NCBI GenBank assembly: GCA_947166385.1
Contig: CAMVEB010000014.1
Coordinates: 1-64,000 of the forward strand
DNA: 64,000 nt
Direction of reading: 5' to 3'
From: an uncultured Clostridia bacterium
Lineage (GTDB): Bacteria > Bacillota > Clostridia > Christensenellales > Aristaeellaceae
In this document: in pieces, positions 1 through 7,351 of the stretch
How positions within the stretch are numbered: position 1 is the first letter of the stretch
How the letters are laid out: every line of letters begins with the position of its first letter
Translations under genes and position numbers: made by a program
The notes under the pieces: model-generated
Databases searched by the model: none
The model's input: only the letters and a program-made list of their open reading frames with translations
What the model was told of the DNA's origin: nothing

Positions 1-111
1 GGTGAATCAAAACTAACTCTGTGGATGGTTCCTGAAGACTTTCTTATTGTTGGTAGCGAAAAGCCATTTGACTATGTAAATATAACTGTATCAGAAGCGC
101 ATGTGTTGTAA
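1..111 (+). CDS. C-terminal end of an unrecognised protein (cut by window edge)
   Basis: Frame 1 is open from the first base and ends at a TAA at 109-111, giving 36 residues that finish VSEAHVL. The fragment alternates hydrophobic and acidic residues and reads like the last strands of a globular protein, but I do not recognise the family. Its 3' end overlaps the tail of the broken flavodoxin on the other strand, so its last codons probably mark a recombination junction. The 5' part lies outside the window. Confidence 0.45.
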   Translation, partial: GESKLTLWMVPEDFLIVGSEKPFDYVNITVSEAHVL

Positions 112-231
112 TCGGTACTGTAAGGGATTTCTCTTTCAATCCGGAACAGTTTTCCATGCGTCTTTCGTGCAATCCGCTCGGCAATCTCCTTGGTGTTGCC
201 GCTCCAGGTAAAATAGGCGACCAGTGTTCTC
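72..231 (-). pseudogene. Flavodoxin, N-terminal fragment
   Basis: From the ATG at 231 the reading gives MRTLVAYFTWSGNTKEIAER, the phosphate-binding loop (T/SxSGNT) and first helix of a flavodoxin, then continues to STDYNTC. After about codon 40 the similarity stops and the frame closes eight codons later. A complete flavodoxin of this type is about 150-180 aa, so roughly three quarters is missing. It has a GGAG ribosome site and lies divergent to the LysR gene, the usual position of a LysR target. The lost portion is replaced by the 3' end of the gene at 1-111. The same loop occurs in the intact flavodoxin domain of the fusion gene at 20354. Functionally it is dead as an electron carrier unless the peptide has a new role. 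Confidence 0.8.
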
Positions 232-269
232 ATCGGAATCTCCTTCCATCCCAAACAGACTTAGCTCTG

Positions 270-345
270 ATACGTATAGAATTTTAGCGGAACTTTGCAG
301 GAATGTACAATGCTTTTGTCGCATTAAACCATACGTGTAACGTAT
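270..345. promoter_or_regulatory. Probable LysR-regulator binding sites
   Basis: Between the divergent flavodoxin remnant and the LysR gene are a palindrome ATACGTAT (270-277) and a spaced palindrome ATACGTGTAACGTAT (331-345). Both are followed by the bases AG and share the half-site ATACGT. LysR proteins bind T-N11-A type interrupted palindromes in exactly such divergent spacers; that these are the sites is inference. Confidence 0.5.
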
Positions 346-361
346 AGTGGAGGAAAGAGAC

Positions 362-1213
362 ATGATCGACACCTATTTACTGGAGCAGTTATGTGCAGTA
401 TCGGACTGCGACACCCTGTCCGCAGCGTCTGAAAAGCTGCACCTGACGCAGCCATCCCTGACTCGCTCTATGCAAAAGCTGGAGGATTTATTGGGCGTCA
501 AGCTATTTGACCGTGCAAAAAATCGCGTTCATCTGAATGAGAATGGACGCCTGGCTGCGGAATGCGCAAAGCATATTCTGATGGAAGAACAGGACATGAT
601 CAACCGCGTCCGGGCTTTGGACCGTTCCTCACGCACCCTGGCAGTGGGCATGATTTCTCCCGGCCCCATGATGGAACTAAGTCCGTTGCTTTCCTCCCTG
701 TATCCGGACAGGACGATCGCCACCGAGCTGCGAACAGAAGAAGAACTTGTCCAAGGCTTGCGGCAGGGCATGTATCAAATGATCCTGCTGAATCATCGTT
801 TGGCGGACGAGACATTTGCCTGCCATTCCTGCGGAACGGAACAGCTGTATTTTGTCGTGCCACTCGATCATCGCTTAGCAGATCAGGAGCAGTGCACCTT
901 CTCCGATATGAACGGCGAAAGCCTGTTGATGGCAGATCAGGTAGGATACTGGGACAGAATCGTACGGGAGGCAATGCCGCAGTCTCATTTCCTCTTGCAA
1001 AACGGCATTGGCGCATTGACGGAAATTATTCGCGCTTCTTCCTTGCCTTACTTCGCTACCGATCTGACCATTAGGCTGCATGGACGCAATCCGGAGAGAG
1101 CATACATCGCTATCTCTGATGACGCTGCAACCAAGCATTTTTACTGTTTCTGCAAATGCAAGGATGAAAAGAAGTACCTTGCCTGGTTCCAGGCGCTGGC
1201 AAGGAGGTTTTAA
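362..1213 (+). CDS. LysR-family transcriptional regulator
   Basis: The 283-aa product has the canonical LysR layout: a winged helix-turn-helix over residues 1-60 (SAASEKLHLTQPSLTRSMQK, then LGVKLFDRAKNRVHLNENG) and a periplasmic-binding-protein-like effector domain over about 85-280. Length matches the family (about 290-310) with a slightly short effector domain. The ATG at 362 is chosen over the in-frame one at 347 because GGAGGAAAG sits just upstream. LysR regulators usually control a divergent neighbour; here that neighbour is a truncated flavodoxin, so the regulator may have lost its main target. The effector is unknown. Confidence 0.9.
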   Translation: MIDTYLLEQLCAVSDCDTLSAASEKLHLTQPSLTRSMQKLEDLLGVKLFDRAKNRVHLNENGRLAAECAKHILMEEQDMINRVRALDRSSRTLAVGMISPGPMMELSPLLSSLYPDRTIATELRTEEELVQGLRQGMYQMILLNHRLADETFACHSCGTEQLYFVVPLDHRLADQEQCTFSDMNGESLLMADQVGYWDRIVREAMPQSHFLLQNGIGALTEIIRASSLPYFATDLTIRLHGRNPERAYIAISDDAATKHFYCFCKCKDEKKYLAWFQALARRF

Positions 1214-1327
1214 CGAAGTAGCAGCGTATACCCGACTGAAAAATGAGTTAATGGATCACATTGTGTGAAACTGTACCGGAATGAATCCTGAAATATGGAT
1301 GGTTGTTCAAGGAAAGAACATTCATTT

Positions 1328-1359
1328 TCATCCTATCGCCAAGATTGGCGGTAGGATGA
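1328..1359. other. Hairpin in the 1214-1510 intergenic region
   Basis: The spacer between the LysR and SGNH genes contains a near-perfect inverted repeat: TCATCCTA-T-CGCCAA, loop GA, then TTGGCG-G-TAGGATGA. No T-run follows, so it is not a typical intrinsic terminator. It could be a structured leader or a degenerate terminator for the LysR gene. The remainder of the spacer shows no convincing gene. Confidence 0.4.
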
Positions 1360-1510
1360 ATTAGAACAGATGGAATCGCCCTGTACCTGGTGCGATCATC
1401 CGAACGCATGCAAACACGACAGCACAATCCCTGGATGCAAAATTGTTGAGATTGATCACAAACGCAGAATCGAAATCACTCAAATGTGATCGGTTCATGA
1501 AGGAGGAAGC

Positions 1511-2152
1511 ATGTCCGAAGTTGTTTTGACGAAAGAGGAAAAGGCTCAGCGCTATAAAAAGCTGAATGAAAGCTGCCTGAAGGGACAGATTGTGTTTGCC
1601 GGTTCTTCCCTGATGGAGATGTTCCCGATCGAGAAGTTTACAGAGGAAGACCATCTCGGAATAACTGTTTACAATCGCGGTATTGGCGGTTATGTCACGC
1701 AGGAATTACTGGACAGTATTGATACTTGCATTCTGGATCTGAAACCTGCACGACTCTTTATCAATATCGGCACAAATGATTTGAGCAACGCCGATATTTC
1801 CATCGAAGGAATCATGGGTCAATATGAAAAGATCCTTGATCAGGTATTGACTGAAATACCCGATTGCAGGATTACCCTGATGGCCTACTATCCGGTCAAT
1901 TACGAAGCGGCCATTGAAGAAATGAAGCCCGTACTGGAAATTCGGAGTAATGAGAAGATTATGCTTGCGAATCAGGCCGTTCGTGAAATGGCCCGCAGGA
2001 AGGGACTTCGCTTTATTGATGTAAATGATCCGCTGAAAGACGAACTAGGCCGTCTGAAGGCGGAATACACAATCGAAGGGATGCATATTACAGAAGACGG
2101 TTATCGGGCGATTTACCCGCTTGTCAGAAATTATCTGATCAATCCGGACTGA
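1511..2152 (+). CDS. SGNH/GDSL-type esterase
   Basis: A 213-aa cytosolic hydrolase of the SGNH fold, the family that removes acyl or acetyl groups from carbohydrates and lipids. Block I is AGSSLMEMF (nucleophile Ser), the oxyanion Gly block is YNRGIGGYV, block III is NIGTNDLSN (oxyanion Asn), and block V is EGMHITEDGY with the catalytic His. The usual DxxH of block V is ExxH here, an uncommon but conservative change. The ATG at 1511 follows GAAGGAGGAAGC. The next gene starts 15 bp downstream, so it probably heads a short operon with the flavoprotein and acylphosphatase. Substrate unknown. Confidence 0.85.
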   Translation: MSEVVLTKEEKAQRYKKLNESCLKGQIVFAGSSLMEMFPIEKFTEEDHLGITVYNRGIGGYVTQELLDSIDTCILDLKPARLFINIGTNDLSNADISIEGIMGQYEKILDQVLTEIPDCRITLMAYYPVNYEAAIEEMKPVLEIRSNEKIMLANQAVREMARRKGLRFIDVNDPLKDELGRLKAEYTIEGMHITEDGYRAIYPLVRNYLINPD

Positions 2153-2167
2153 TTGAAGGAGGACGTC

Positions 2168-2800
2168 ATGAAGAAGATTATTGCTGTTAACGCAGGCCCG
2201 CGTATGGGATGGAACACGGAAACATTGATCACTGAGGCATCCAAAGGCGCGGAATCCGCTGGTGCTGAGGTTATCCGCTTCGATTTGTTCCGCCTGGATA
2301 AGTATACGGGCTGCATTTCCTGCTTTGGATGTAAAAAAGAGAAAATGAAAGGTCATTGTATTTGCCGGGATGGCCTGACGCCTGTTCTGGACGCAATTCG
2401 AGAAGCGGATAGCCTGATTATAGGCTCACCGAACTATCTGTCAGAAATGACAGCTTCCTTCCGGGCATTATATGAAAGGCTGGTTTTTCAGAACCTGACC
2501 TATAACAGGAAAACGCCATGCTGCAATACGCATCCTGTTCCTGTGCTGCTCATTATGACAAGCAATGCGCCGGACACAGCCTATTCCCGGCTGATCCAGA
2601 ATTATCAGCAGACGATGAGTGCTTTTGTCGGTCCGACGGAGATACTGGTCTCCGGCGATACGCTCCAGCTGAAAGATTACAGCAAGACAGACTGGCCTTG
2701 GTCCATGTTTGATCCGCAAGCTAAACAAAGACGCCGCGAGACCGTATTCCCTGACGAAATGAAGAAGGCTTTCGACATGGGAGCCGCTTTGGTGAAATGA
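2168..2800 (+). CDS. NADPH-dependent FMN reductase / flavodoxin-fold oxidoreductase
   Basis: The 210-aa product opens with KKIIAVNAGPRMGWNTETLI, the FMN-phosphate loop of the NADPH-dependent FMN reductase family, and continues with CISCFGCKK, typical of iron-sulfur-flavoprotein-like members, and SPNYLSEMTASFRALYERL, the second flavin-binding segment. The start at 2168 follows GAAGGAGGACGTC; an in-frame opening at 2153 lacks a site. It overlaps the acylphosphatase by 4 bp (ATGA). A C-terminal fragment of a close paralogue lies 0.8 kb downstream (3588-3710), showing that this locus was once duplicated. Physiological electron partner unknown. Confidence 0.85.
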   Translation: MKKIIAVNAGPRMGWNTETLITEASKGAESAGAEVIRFDLFRLDKYTGCISCFGCKKEKMKGHCICRDGLTPVLDAIREADSLIIGSPNYLSEMTASFRALYERLVFQNLTYNRKTPCCNTHPVPVLLIMTSNAPDTAYSRLIQNYQQTMSAFVGPTEILVSGDTLQLKDYSKTDWPWSMFDPQAKQRRRETVFPDEMKKAFDMGAALVK

Positions 2801-3069
2801 TCCGAAAGCATTTTGTGTTCTATGGCTCTGTCCAGGGCGTAGGTTTCCGATACCGAGCGCACAAGGCCGCAGATATGAACGGCTGCACAGGCTGGGTCAG
2901 AAATGACTGGAGCGGCACAGTCACTATGGAGCTTCAGGGTAATGAACCGCAGATCGACGCGGTCATTCTTGCCATTGAGCGCGGTAGATATATCCACATA
3001 GAAAACATGGAAAGCCGCGTAATTCCAGTAGATGAGGAAGAACGTGGTTTCAGAACAGAATACGACTGA
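2797..3069 (+). CDS. acyP: Acylphosphatase
   Basis: A 90-aa cytosolic enzyme that hydrolyses acyl phosphates such as acetyl phosphate. The signature GSVQGVGFRYRAHKAA carries the phosphate-binding loop and catalytic Arg, and GWVRNDWSGTV carries the catalytic Asn; length is exactly that of the family. It is translationally coupled to the flavoprotein gene through an ATGA overlap. The substrate-binding core is complete and nothing looks damaged. Confidence 0.95.
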   Translation: MIRKHFVFYGSVQGVGFRYRAHKAADMNGCTGWVRNDWSGTVTMELQGNEPQIDAVILAIERGRYIHIENMESRVIPVDEEERGFRTEYD

Positions 3070-3085
3070 ACATGGGAGAACATAT

Positions 3086-3487
3086 ATGCAACCCGTAACA
3101 GATAAAGAGATGAGAGCACTGTTGAAAGCTCAGCAGGGCGAACTGGACGTTGTTCTGATGTACAATGCGCTGGCAGATAAGGCCAGGGATCCACACGACA
3201 AGGAGACTTTCAGACAATTGGCGTCAGAAGAAGGCCATCACGCAGTCGTGTTTCATGAATTAACCGGAAAGGCACTTCAGCCGAAGAAAACGAAGGCGAT
3301 TCTGCTTCCGCTGCTATACAGCTGTCTTGGCAGGAAAATACTGTATCCTCAGATTGCCAGATTCGAGTATGCGGCAGTCAGGACATATGCCCCGGTTGCG
3401 GAACGTTTTCCAACCGTTGAAAGCGTGAAGAATGATGAGAAACGGCATGGTGATATACTGCTTGGTCTCCTTCATTCAGATCGTTGA
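3086..3487 (+). CDS. Ferritin-like (rubrerythrin-type) diiron protein
   Basis: The 133-aa product looks like a single four-helix ferritin-like domain. Metal-ligand patterns are visible: E in QQGELD, the EEGHHAVVFHEL helix, E in RFEYAAVRTY, and NDEKRHGDILL near the C-terminus. There is no C-terminal rubredoxin domain, so it resembles the stand-alone or VIT1-associated rubrerythrin-like group that handles peroxide or iron. The start at 3086 is chosen because GGGAGAAC precedes it and it gives the family-like N-terminus TDKEMRALLKAQQGEL. It follows acyP by 16 bp and is likely co-transcribed. Confidence 0.75.
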   Translation: MQPVTDKEMRALLKAQQGELDVVLMYNALADKARDPHDKETFRQLASEEGHHAVVFHELTGKALQPKKTKAILLPLLYSCLGRKILYPQIARFEYAAVRTYAPVAERFPTVESVKNDEKRHGDILLGLLHSDR

Positions 3488-3587
3488 CAGACAGTCTGCA
3501 TTTTTTCTCAGTTGTTTTGCGACAAAGGATACCAAGAGACGAACGATGATTCAGAACAGAAGAGACCTGGGTTGATAAAAACAATCG

Positions 3588-3710
3588 ATGGAAAGCGGAT
3601 CAGGCCCGGTTGCCTGGTTCGATCCGCAGGCAAAGCAAAAGCGCCGCGGGACCGTCTTTCCTGAAGAATGCAGAAAAGCCTTTGATCTTGGCGCGGCGCT
3701 TGTGAAATAA
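3588..3710 (+). pseudogene. C-terminal remnant of a second FMN-reductase paralogue
   Basis: Forty codons ending at a TAA at 3708-3710 read WFDPQAKQKRRGTVFPEE and then CRKAFDLGAALVK. The intact flavoprotein at 2168-2800 ends with FDPQAKQRRRETVFPDE and MKKAFDMGAALVK. The two tails are clearly homologous but have diverged, so this is the relic of an older paralogue whose first 170 or so codons are deleted. No ribosome site precedes it. The 3488-3587 stretch contains nothing else I can read. Confidence 0.85.
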
Positions 3711-3722
3711 CAGGAAAGTGTC

Positions 3723-4256
3723 TTACTTGATAATGTAGGCATTTACAATCTTGCCGATATAAGCGGTATGCGGATCGCGATTCGCCAGAGGATTTGTTCC
3801 GTCTATATCCTGAGGATAATTGCTTTCCCGGATATCTTCCGGAATCAGGGACATCTCCTGCTTCTGGGTATAAAGCACTTTGCACTCCAGCGTGAGCGGA
3901 TATTCCGCAACCGCCGGAGTGTTGTTTGTTTCCGGATCAACAAGCGTCAGCTTTGCTTCTTTCACCTTGTCAATATTGTGCCCGGACAGACTTCCGCACA
4001 CTTTGCTGATCAGCGGATCGGGCTTGTCCAGCGGGATGCTGAGCGTGAATTCCATGGTTTTATCCAGCTGAGGTTTTGTGTAGCGATGCTCCCGCACATA
4101 AACGACAAAAGTCGGCTCTCCCCAGATGATACCAAAGTGGCCCCAGCTGATGACCATACTGTTAAACTTGTCGCCGTTGGTATTCAGCAGGATTCCCCGG
4201 CGAAGCGCTTTCATAATCTGTTCAGAATAGTCAAACACATTGATCTGCTCTTTCAT
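3723..4256 (-). CDS. Flavin reductase family protein
   Basis: A 177-aa protein resembling the flavin-reductase-like (FMN-binding split barrel) domain: SEQIMKALRRGILLNTNG, NSMVISWGHFGIIWGEPTFV and YVREHRYTKPQLDKTMEFTL are the segments that line FMN in this family, followed by KVCGSLSGHNIDKV. Such proteins reduce free flavin or act as flavin-dependent reductases with an unknown acceptor. ATG at 4256 is preferred over the one at 4262, because GGAGGG is only 2 nt from the latter and 8 nt from the former. It is the last gene of the long minus-strand series and partly overlaps the disrupted YciI gene. Confidence 0.85.
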   Translation of the reverse strand: MKEQINVFDYSEQIMKALRRGILLNTNGDKFNSMVISWGHFGIIWGEPTFVVYVREHRYTKPQLDKTMEFTLSIPLDKPDPLISKVCGSLSGHNIDKVKEAKLTLVDPETNNTPAVAEYPLTLECKVLYTQKQEMSLIPEDIRESNYPQDIDGTNPLANRDPHTAYIGKIVNAYIIK

Positions 4257-4258
4257 GA

Positions 4259-4540
4259 TCATTTCCCTCCAATAACGACGTTCATGGTTTCAACTTCGAC
4301 CTTTTCCCAGACTTGTTCAACAACATAGGGCTCAGTAGCCAGATAAGAATCGAGTTCAGCGCGGGATGGGAAATCAAGGATCAGCACCGAACCTTTCATT
4401 TTTCCTTCATCATTCAGCAATCCGCCTGCACAGATAATATTGGAGCGTAGCCTCTCCATACCTTCCAGATGCCGCGGTCTGACTTCCATCCGCTTTGCCA
4501 GCTTACCTTCTCAATCCAGGGCCTTAATCATGAACTGCAT
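4259..4540 (-). pseudogene. YciI-family protein interrupted by in-frame TGA at codon 10
   Basis: A start at 4540 preceded by AAAAAGGAG gives MQFMIKALD, then TGA (4513-4511), then EGKLAKRMEVRPRHLEG and the rest of a YciI-like domain ending VETMNVVIGGK. Everything around the stop is in one frame and the N-terminal strand is right for the family, so one base change (most simply GGA to TGA) explains it. The downstream portion alone (ATG at 4489, 76 aa) lacks the first beta strand and has no clear ribosome site. YciI proteins are small ferredoxin-fold enzymes of uncertain function. A sequencing error, a true nonsense mutation and low-level readthrough are all possible. Confidence 0.75.
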
Positions 4541-5174
4541 TGTACGCACTCTCCTTTTTCCGTGATAATCTGAATATGCCAGAACAATATGAAACCTTTT
4601 CAAACTCCAGTTCTGGGAAGGTTCTTTTCATCTCTTCCGCAACAAAATATATTTCGTCCTGATCCCATTCTTCGCCTGTTTCCTGCCTGCATTTTTCCAG
4701 TTCTCTGCGGGTTTCAAAAGCGACATCACCGATTAGAATGCAACCGTCTTCATTCAGTCGTTCCAGCATTATTCTGATAAATACTTCTTTCTGTTCATTG
4801 GTCAAGTGATGTAAAGAGTATGTTGCAACTATGAAATCATACTTCTGAAGAAGCAGCGGCACTACTAATCCATTAACCATATCTCCCTGAAACAGTTGAG
4901 CTTTAGGCATCTTTTGAGATGCCAGCTCAATCATTCTGGAGGAGAAGTCCTGACCGTAAATAGTATATCCTTTTTCATACAGCTTTGTCGTCAGCGTACC
5001 CGTACCAAATCCAACATCAAGAACAGTAGCGCCAGGTTTCTCCATTATGGTCTGATAAATCCGTCCCAGGATTTCTTTATATCCGGCAAAGGGATATGTA
5101 TTTTCTTCGTCAGAGATGCCCACCGCTTTATCATATCCATCAGCCCATAGATCAAAGCCTTTATTATCCAGCAT
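4524..5174 (-). CDS. Class I SAM-dependent methyltransferase
   Basis: The 216-aa product has the SAM-binding glycine loop VLDVGFGTGTLTTKLYEKG near residue 50, the acidic ribose-binding segment YGQDFSSRMIELA, motif LFQGDMVNG, and YDFIVATYSLHHL before the fourth strand. The order and spacing match the YrrT/UbiE-like class I group. It overlaps the YciI start by 17 bp and begins after TGGGAGGCACCG. The methyl acceptor cannot be told from the sequence. The C-terminal tail is short and polar, with no extra domain. Confidence 0.88.
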   Translation of the reverse strand: MLDNKGFDLWADGYDKAVGISDEENTYPFAGYKEILGRIYQTIMEKPGATVLDVGFGTGTLTTKLYEKGYTIYGQDFSSRMIELASQKMPKAQLFQGDMVNGLVVPLLLQKYDFIVATYSLHHLTNEQKEVFIRIMLERLNEDGCILIGDVAFETRRELEKCRQETGEEWDQDEIYFVAEEMKRTFPELEFEKVSYCSGIFRLSRKKESAYNAVHD

Positions 5175-5190
5175 CGGTGCCTCCCATAAT

Positions 5191-5625
5191 TTAGTTATTG
5201 TTGCCTCGTCTCTTGAATAATTCCTGCATCAGATATGGTTGAATATCCGGATATGTCCAGGAAGTCGGCAGCTCATCCTGAATGACAATCCGCTCAATTT
5301 CACTGTGCAGCTCCTTTTCAAATGCTTTTACATCCGCATAGTATAGCATTCCAAAGGTTTCCTGCCCATCAAAATTCAATGGTACGATTACAGAGTACAC
5401 ACAAACTGGTTCGATACTGAAATCAGTGGCCCCTGTTTCTTCATACAGTTCGCGTTTTGCCGTTTCGAGGATATCTTCCCCTGGCTCTCTGTGGCCTCCG
5501 GGGACTTCCAAAGTGTTGCGTTCCTTATGCTTGCAAAACACCCAGTGTCCTTCAGTTCTTGTTACAATCACGGCAAACCGAAGCTTCTGATCCTCTACCT
5601 GATCATAAAACTGAACCTTGGTCAT
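5191..5625 (-). CDS. NUDIX hydrolase
   Basis: A 144-aa pyrophosphohydrolase. The complete Nudix box starts at GGHREPGEDILETAKRELYE and continues ETG, with the metal-binding REhYEE residues present. Members cleave nucleoside diphosphate-linked compounds, either to clean oxidised nucleotides or to recycle cofactors. The start overlaps the 3' end of yaiI by 23 bp, and GGGAGGC lies before the ATG. No second domain. Substrate unknown; it is one of several nucleotide- or RNA-acting enzymes in this series. Confidence 0.92.
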   Translation of the reverse strand: MTKVQFYDQVEDQKLRFAVIVTRTEGHWVFCKHKERNTLEVPGGHREPGEDILETAKRELYEETGATDFSIEPVCVYSVIVPLNFDGQETFGMLYYADVKAFEKELHSEIERIVIQDELPTSWTYPDIQPYLMQELFKRRGNNN

Positions 5626-6064
5626 TCAAAGCCTCCCTTACCAGTCGTTCAAAGCTTTCTGCAAAGCGCTTATCGTCTTCATCTGTGCGCTTCGCGGGCC
5701 CTTTCAGGTGATGCTTTCCGCTGCGCCTTGCTTTCTTTGCCAAATGGCGTTCCATCAGCAGAACATCAATGTTTTCGTCAGTATACCATTTGCCGCTCTG
5801 GTGGATTGCCCTTGCGCCTTTCCCCAGTGCCAATGCAGCAACACCATAATCCTGTGTGACAACGATGTCCCCGCGTTTACAGAGGTTGATTAACGCAATA
5901 TCCACTGCATCCGCGCCTGCACCGATAATCTTGACAGTGCTGTATTCAGACGTCAGCTGATGGTTTGTGTCACAAAGCAGGACAACAGGAACACCGTGTT
6001 CTTTTGCAATTCGTTCCGCTATGCGTGTCACAGGACATGCATCAGCGTCAATATATACAGTCAA
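5603..6064 (-). CDS. YaiI/YqxD family protein (DUF188)
   Basis: The 153-aa protein begins TVYIDADACPVTRIAERIA and contains GDIVVTQDYGVAALALGKGA, both hallmark segments of the YaiI/YqxD (DUF188) family, which has a PIN-like nuclease fold with conserved acidic residues (D in YIDADAC, D in TQDYG). Its cellular function is not established. The start codon is TTG at 6064, placed by GTGAGGTGATCG and by the family N-terminus. It overlaps the NUDIX gene. Confidence 0.9.
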   Translation of the reverse strand: MTVYIDADACPVTRIAERIAKEHGVPVVLLCDTNHQLTSEYSTVKIIGAGADAVDIALINLCKRGDIVVTQDYGVAALALGKGARAIHQSGKWYTDENIDVLLMERHLAKKARRSGKHHLKGPAKRTDEDDKRFAESFERLVREALNDQGSVL

Positions 6065-6073
6065 ACGATCACC

Positions 6074-6814
6074 TCACAGAATCTGAAGCGGCATCCACTT
6101 CAGATAATCGCCAGATACCAGCCGGTACATAATTCCATGTTGTCGGCCTTCGATGCTGTCATGGAAGCGATGTTCTCCATGGCAATGCGCGTAGATCACT
6201 TGTTCCGCCTTATATTCTTCAGCAATGACGGTAAAATCACTGTTCCGCTCCATTATGTTGGTAGGCGGATAATGCAGAAACATGATAAAGCGGTTGTAGC
6301 CGTCCTTCTTTGCAGCTTCAAAAGATATCCGAAGACGTTCCATTTCACGATCAATCAGGTGAATTGCAGCTGATTCTGCCGCCGCATCCCAACCAACGAT
6401 CTTATTCATTCGCACATAAAACGGTCCTTCAAAGGTGAACCCCTTGGTGCCAACAATGGCATAGTCCTGATAGGAAGCATAGTTATTCTGAAGGAAGAAC
6501 AGTTTTCCTGCGAACTGCTGGTTTAACGCATCTGTTTTCTTCGCGTCCCAGAACATATCATGATTTCCGCGCAGCAGGATTTTCTTTCCGGGCAGTGAGA
6601 TGATGTACTCCAGATCCTTTTCACATTCCGGAAGCTTTTTGCCCCAACTATGATCGCCGACCAGCACAAGCGTGTCTTCCGGCTTGATCAGTTTTTCGCA
6701 GTTCCGCCTGAATTCAACTTCATGATCCTTCCAGATGGGTTCGCGAAGCTGTCCCGGAGCTTTCAGCTCGGACTGAAAGTGAAGATGTAGATCTCCGATG
6801 GCAAAAAGGCTCAT
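6074..6814 (-). CDS. Calcineurin-like metallophosphoesterase
   Basis: The 246-aa product has metal-binding motifs in the expected order: AIGDLHLHF (DxH), VLVGDHSWGKKL (GDxxW variant of GDxxDR), LLRGNHDMFW (GNHD), FLHYPPT and YAHCHGEHR (GHxH-like). The pattern fits the YkuE/ICC-like cytosolic phosphoesterases. Substrate unknown. It starts in an ATGA overlap with the stop of thpR, so the two are translationally coupled. Confidence 0.88.
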   Translation of the reverse strand: MSLFAIGDLHLHFQSELKAPGQLREPIWKDHEVEFRRNCEKLIKPEDTLVLVGDHSWGKKLPECEKDLEYIISLPGKKILLRGNHDMFWDAKKTDALNQQFAGKLFFLQNNYASYQDYAIVGTKGFTFEGPFYVRMNKIVGWDAAAESAAIHLIDREMERLRISFEAAKKDGYNRFIMFLHYPPTNIMERNSDFTVIAEEYKAEQVIYAHCHGEHRFHDSIEGRQHGIMYRLVSGDYLKWMPLQIL

Positions 6815-7335
6815 GAAGATGCCACTCCTTTCTCCAAAGCACTTCCGATCACAGAATACACCATCCCGTTTTCGCCACGATCAGACCGGTAGAGAAACAC
6901 GTCCGATACGGTCATTTCCGCTGTGGGAATGATAATCTCTGAAAGGTCAAATGCCACCGGAACAATCGGTTTCCGTCCCAGTGTAATATGCGGAACAAAT
7001 GGCTTCGGATCAAACGGAACGTCTGCCGCAGAAAGACTGCTTCTAACGCATTCGGCCAGTTGGTTCAGCGGCTCAGATGCTTCAACACCCGCCCAGATTA
7101 CTCTTGCTTCCCTGAAAAGGCCAACGTGGGAAAGTGTGAGTGAAAATGGCTTTTTCACTGACGGCAGAATGCCGGTGACATTTTCAGGCCACTCGCCGAT
7201 AAACGCCAGGGTCATATGCAGATTGGAAGGATCCAGGTACTTTGCGGCAATACCGGCATCCTGAAGCTGGGCCTGCAATTCTGACAATGCCCTGCGGAAT
7301 GCTTCAGATGGCCGGAGACCAACAAACAGGCGCAT
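6811..7335 (-). CDS. thpR: RNA 2',3'-cyclic phosphodiesterase
   Basis: A 174-aa member of the 2H phosphoesterase superfamily. The two catalytic tetrapeptides are present: HMTLAFIGEWPE in the first half and HITLGRK in the second, and the N-terminus MRLFVGLRPSEAFRRAL is typical of ThpR. The enzyme opens 2',3'-cyclic phosphates on RNA ends and was historically called 2'-5' RNA ligase. GGAGG precedes the ATG. It is coupled to the phosphoesterase downstream and follows a second phosphoesterase gene. Confidence 0.92.
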   Translation of the reverse strand: MRLFVGLRPSEAFRRALSELQAQLQDAGIAAKYLDPSNLHMTLAFIGEWPENVTGILPSVKKPFSLTLSHVGLFREARVIWAGVEASEPLNQLAECVRSSLSAADVPFDPKPFVPHITLGRKPIVPVAFDLSEIIIPTAEMTVSDVFLYRSDRGENGMVYSVIGSALEKGVASS

Positions 7336-7351
7336 ACCAATCCTCCGTTTC

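Noticed and set aside
4511..4513. TGA in the YciI gene as a selenocysteine or reassigned codon
   Set aside because: The family position is not a Cys, no selenocysteine insertion structure is evident, and TGA is used as a normal stop by many genes here.
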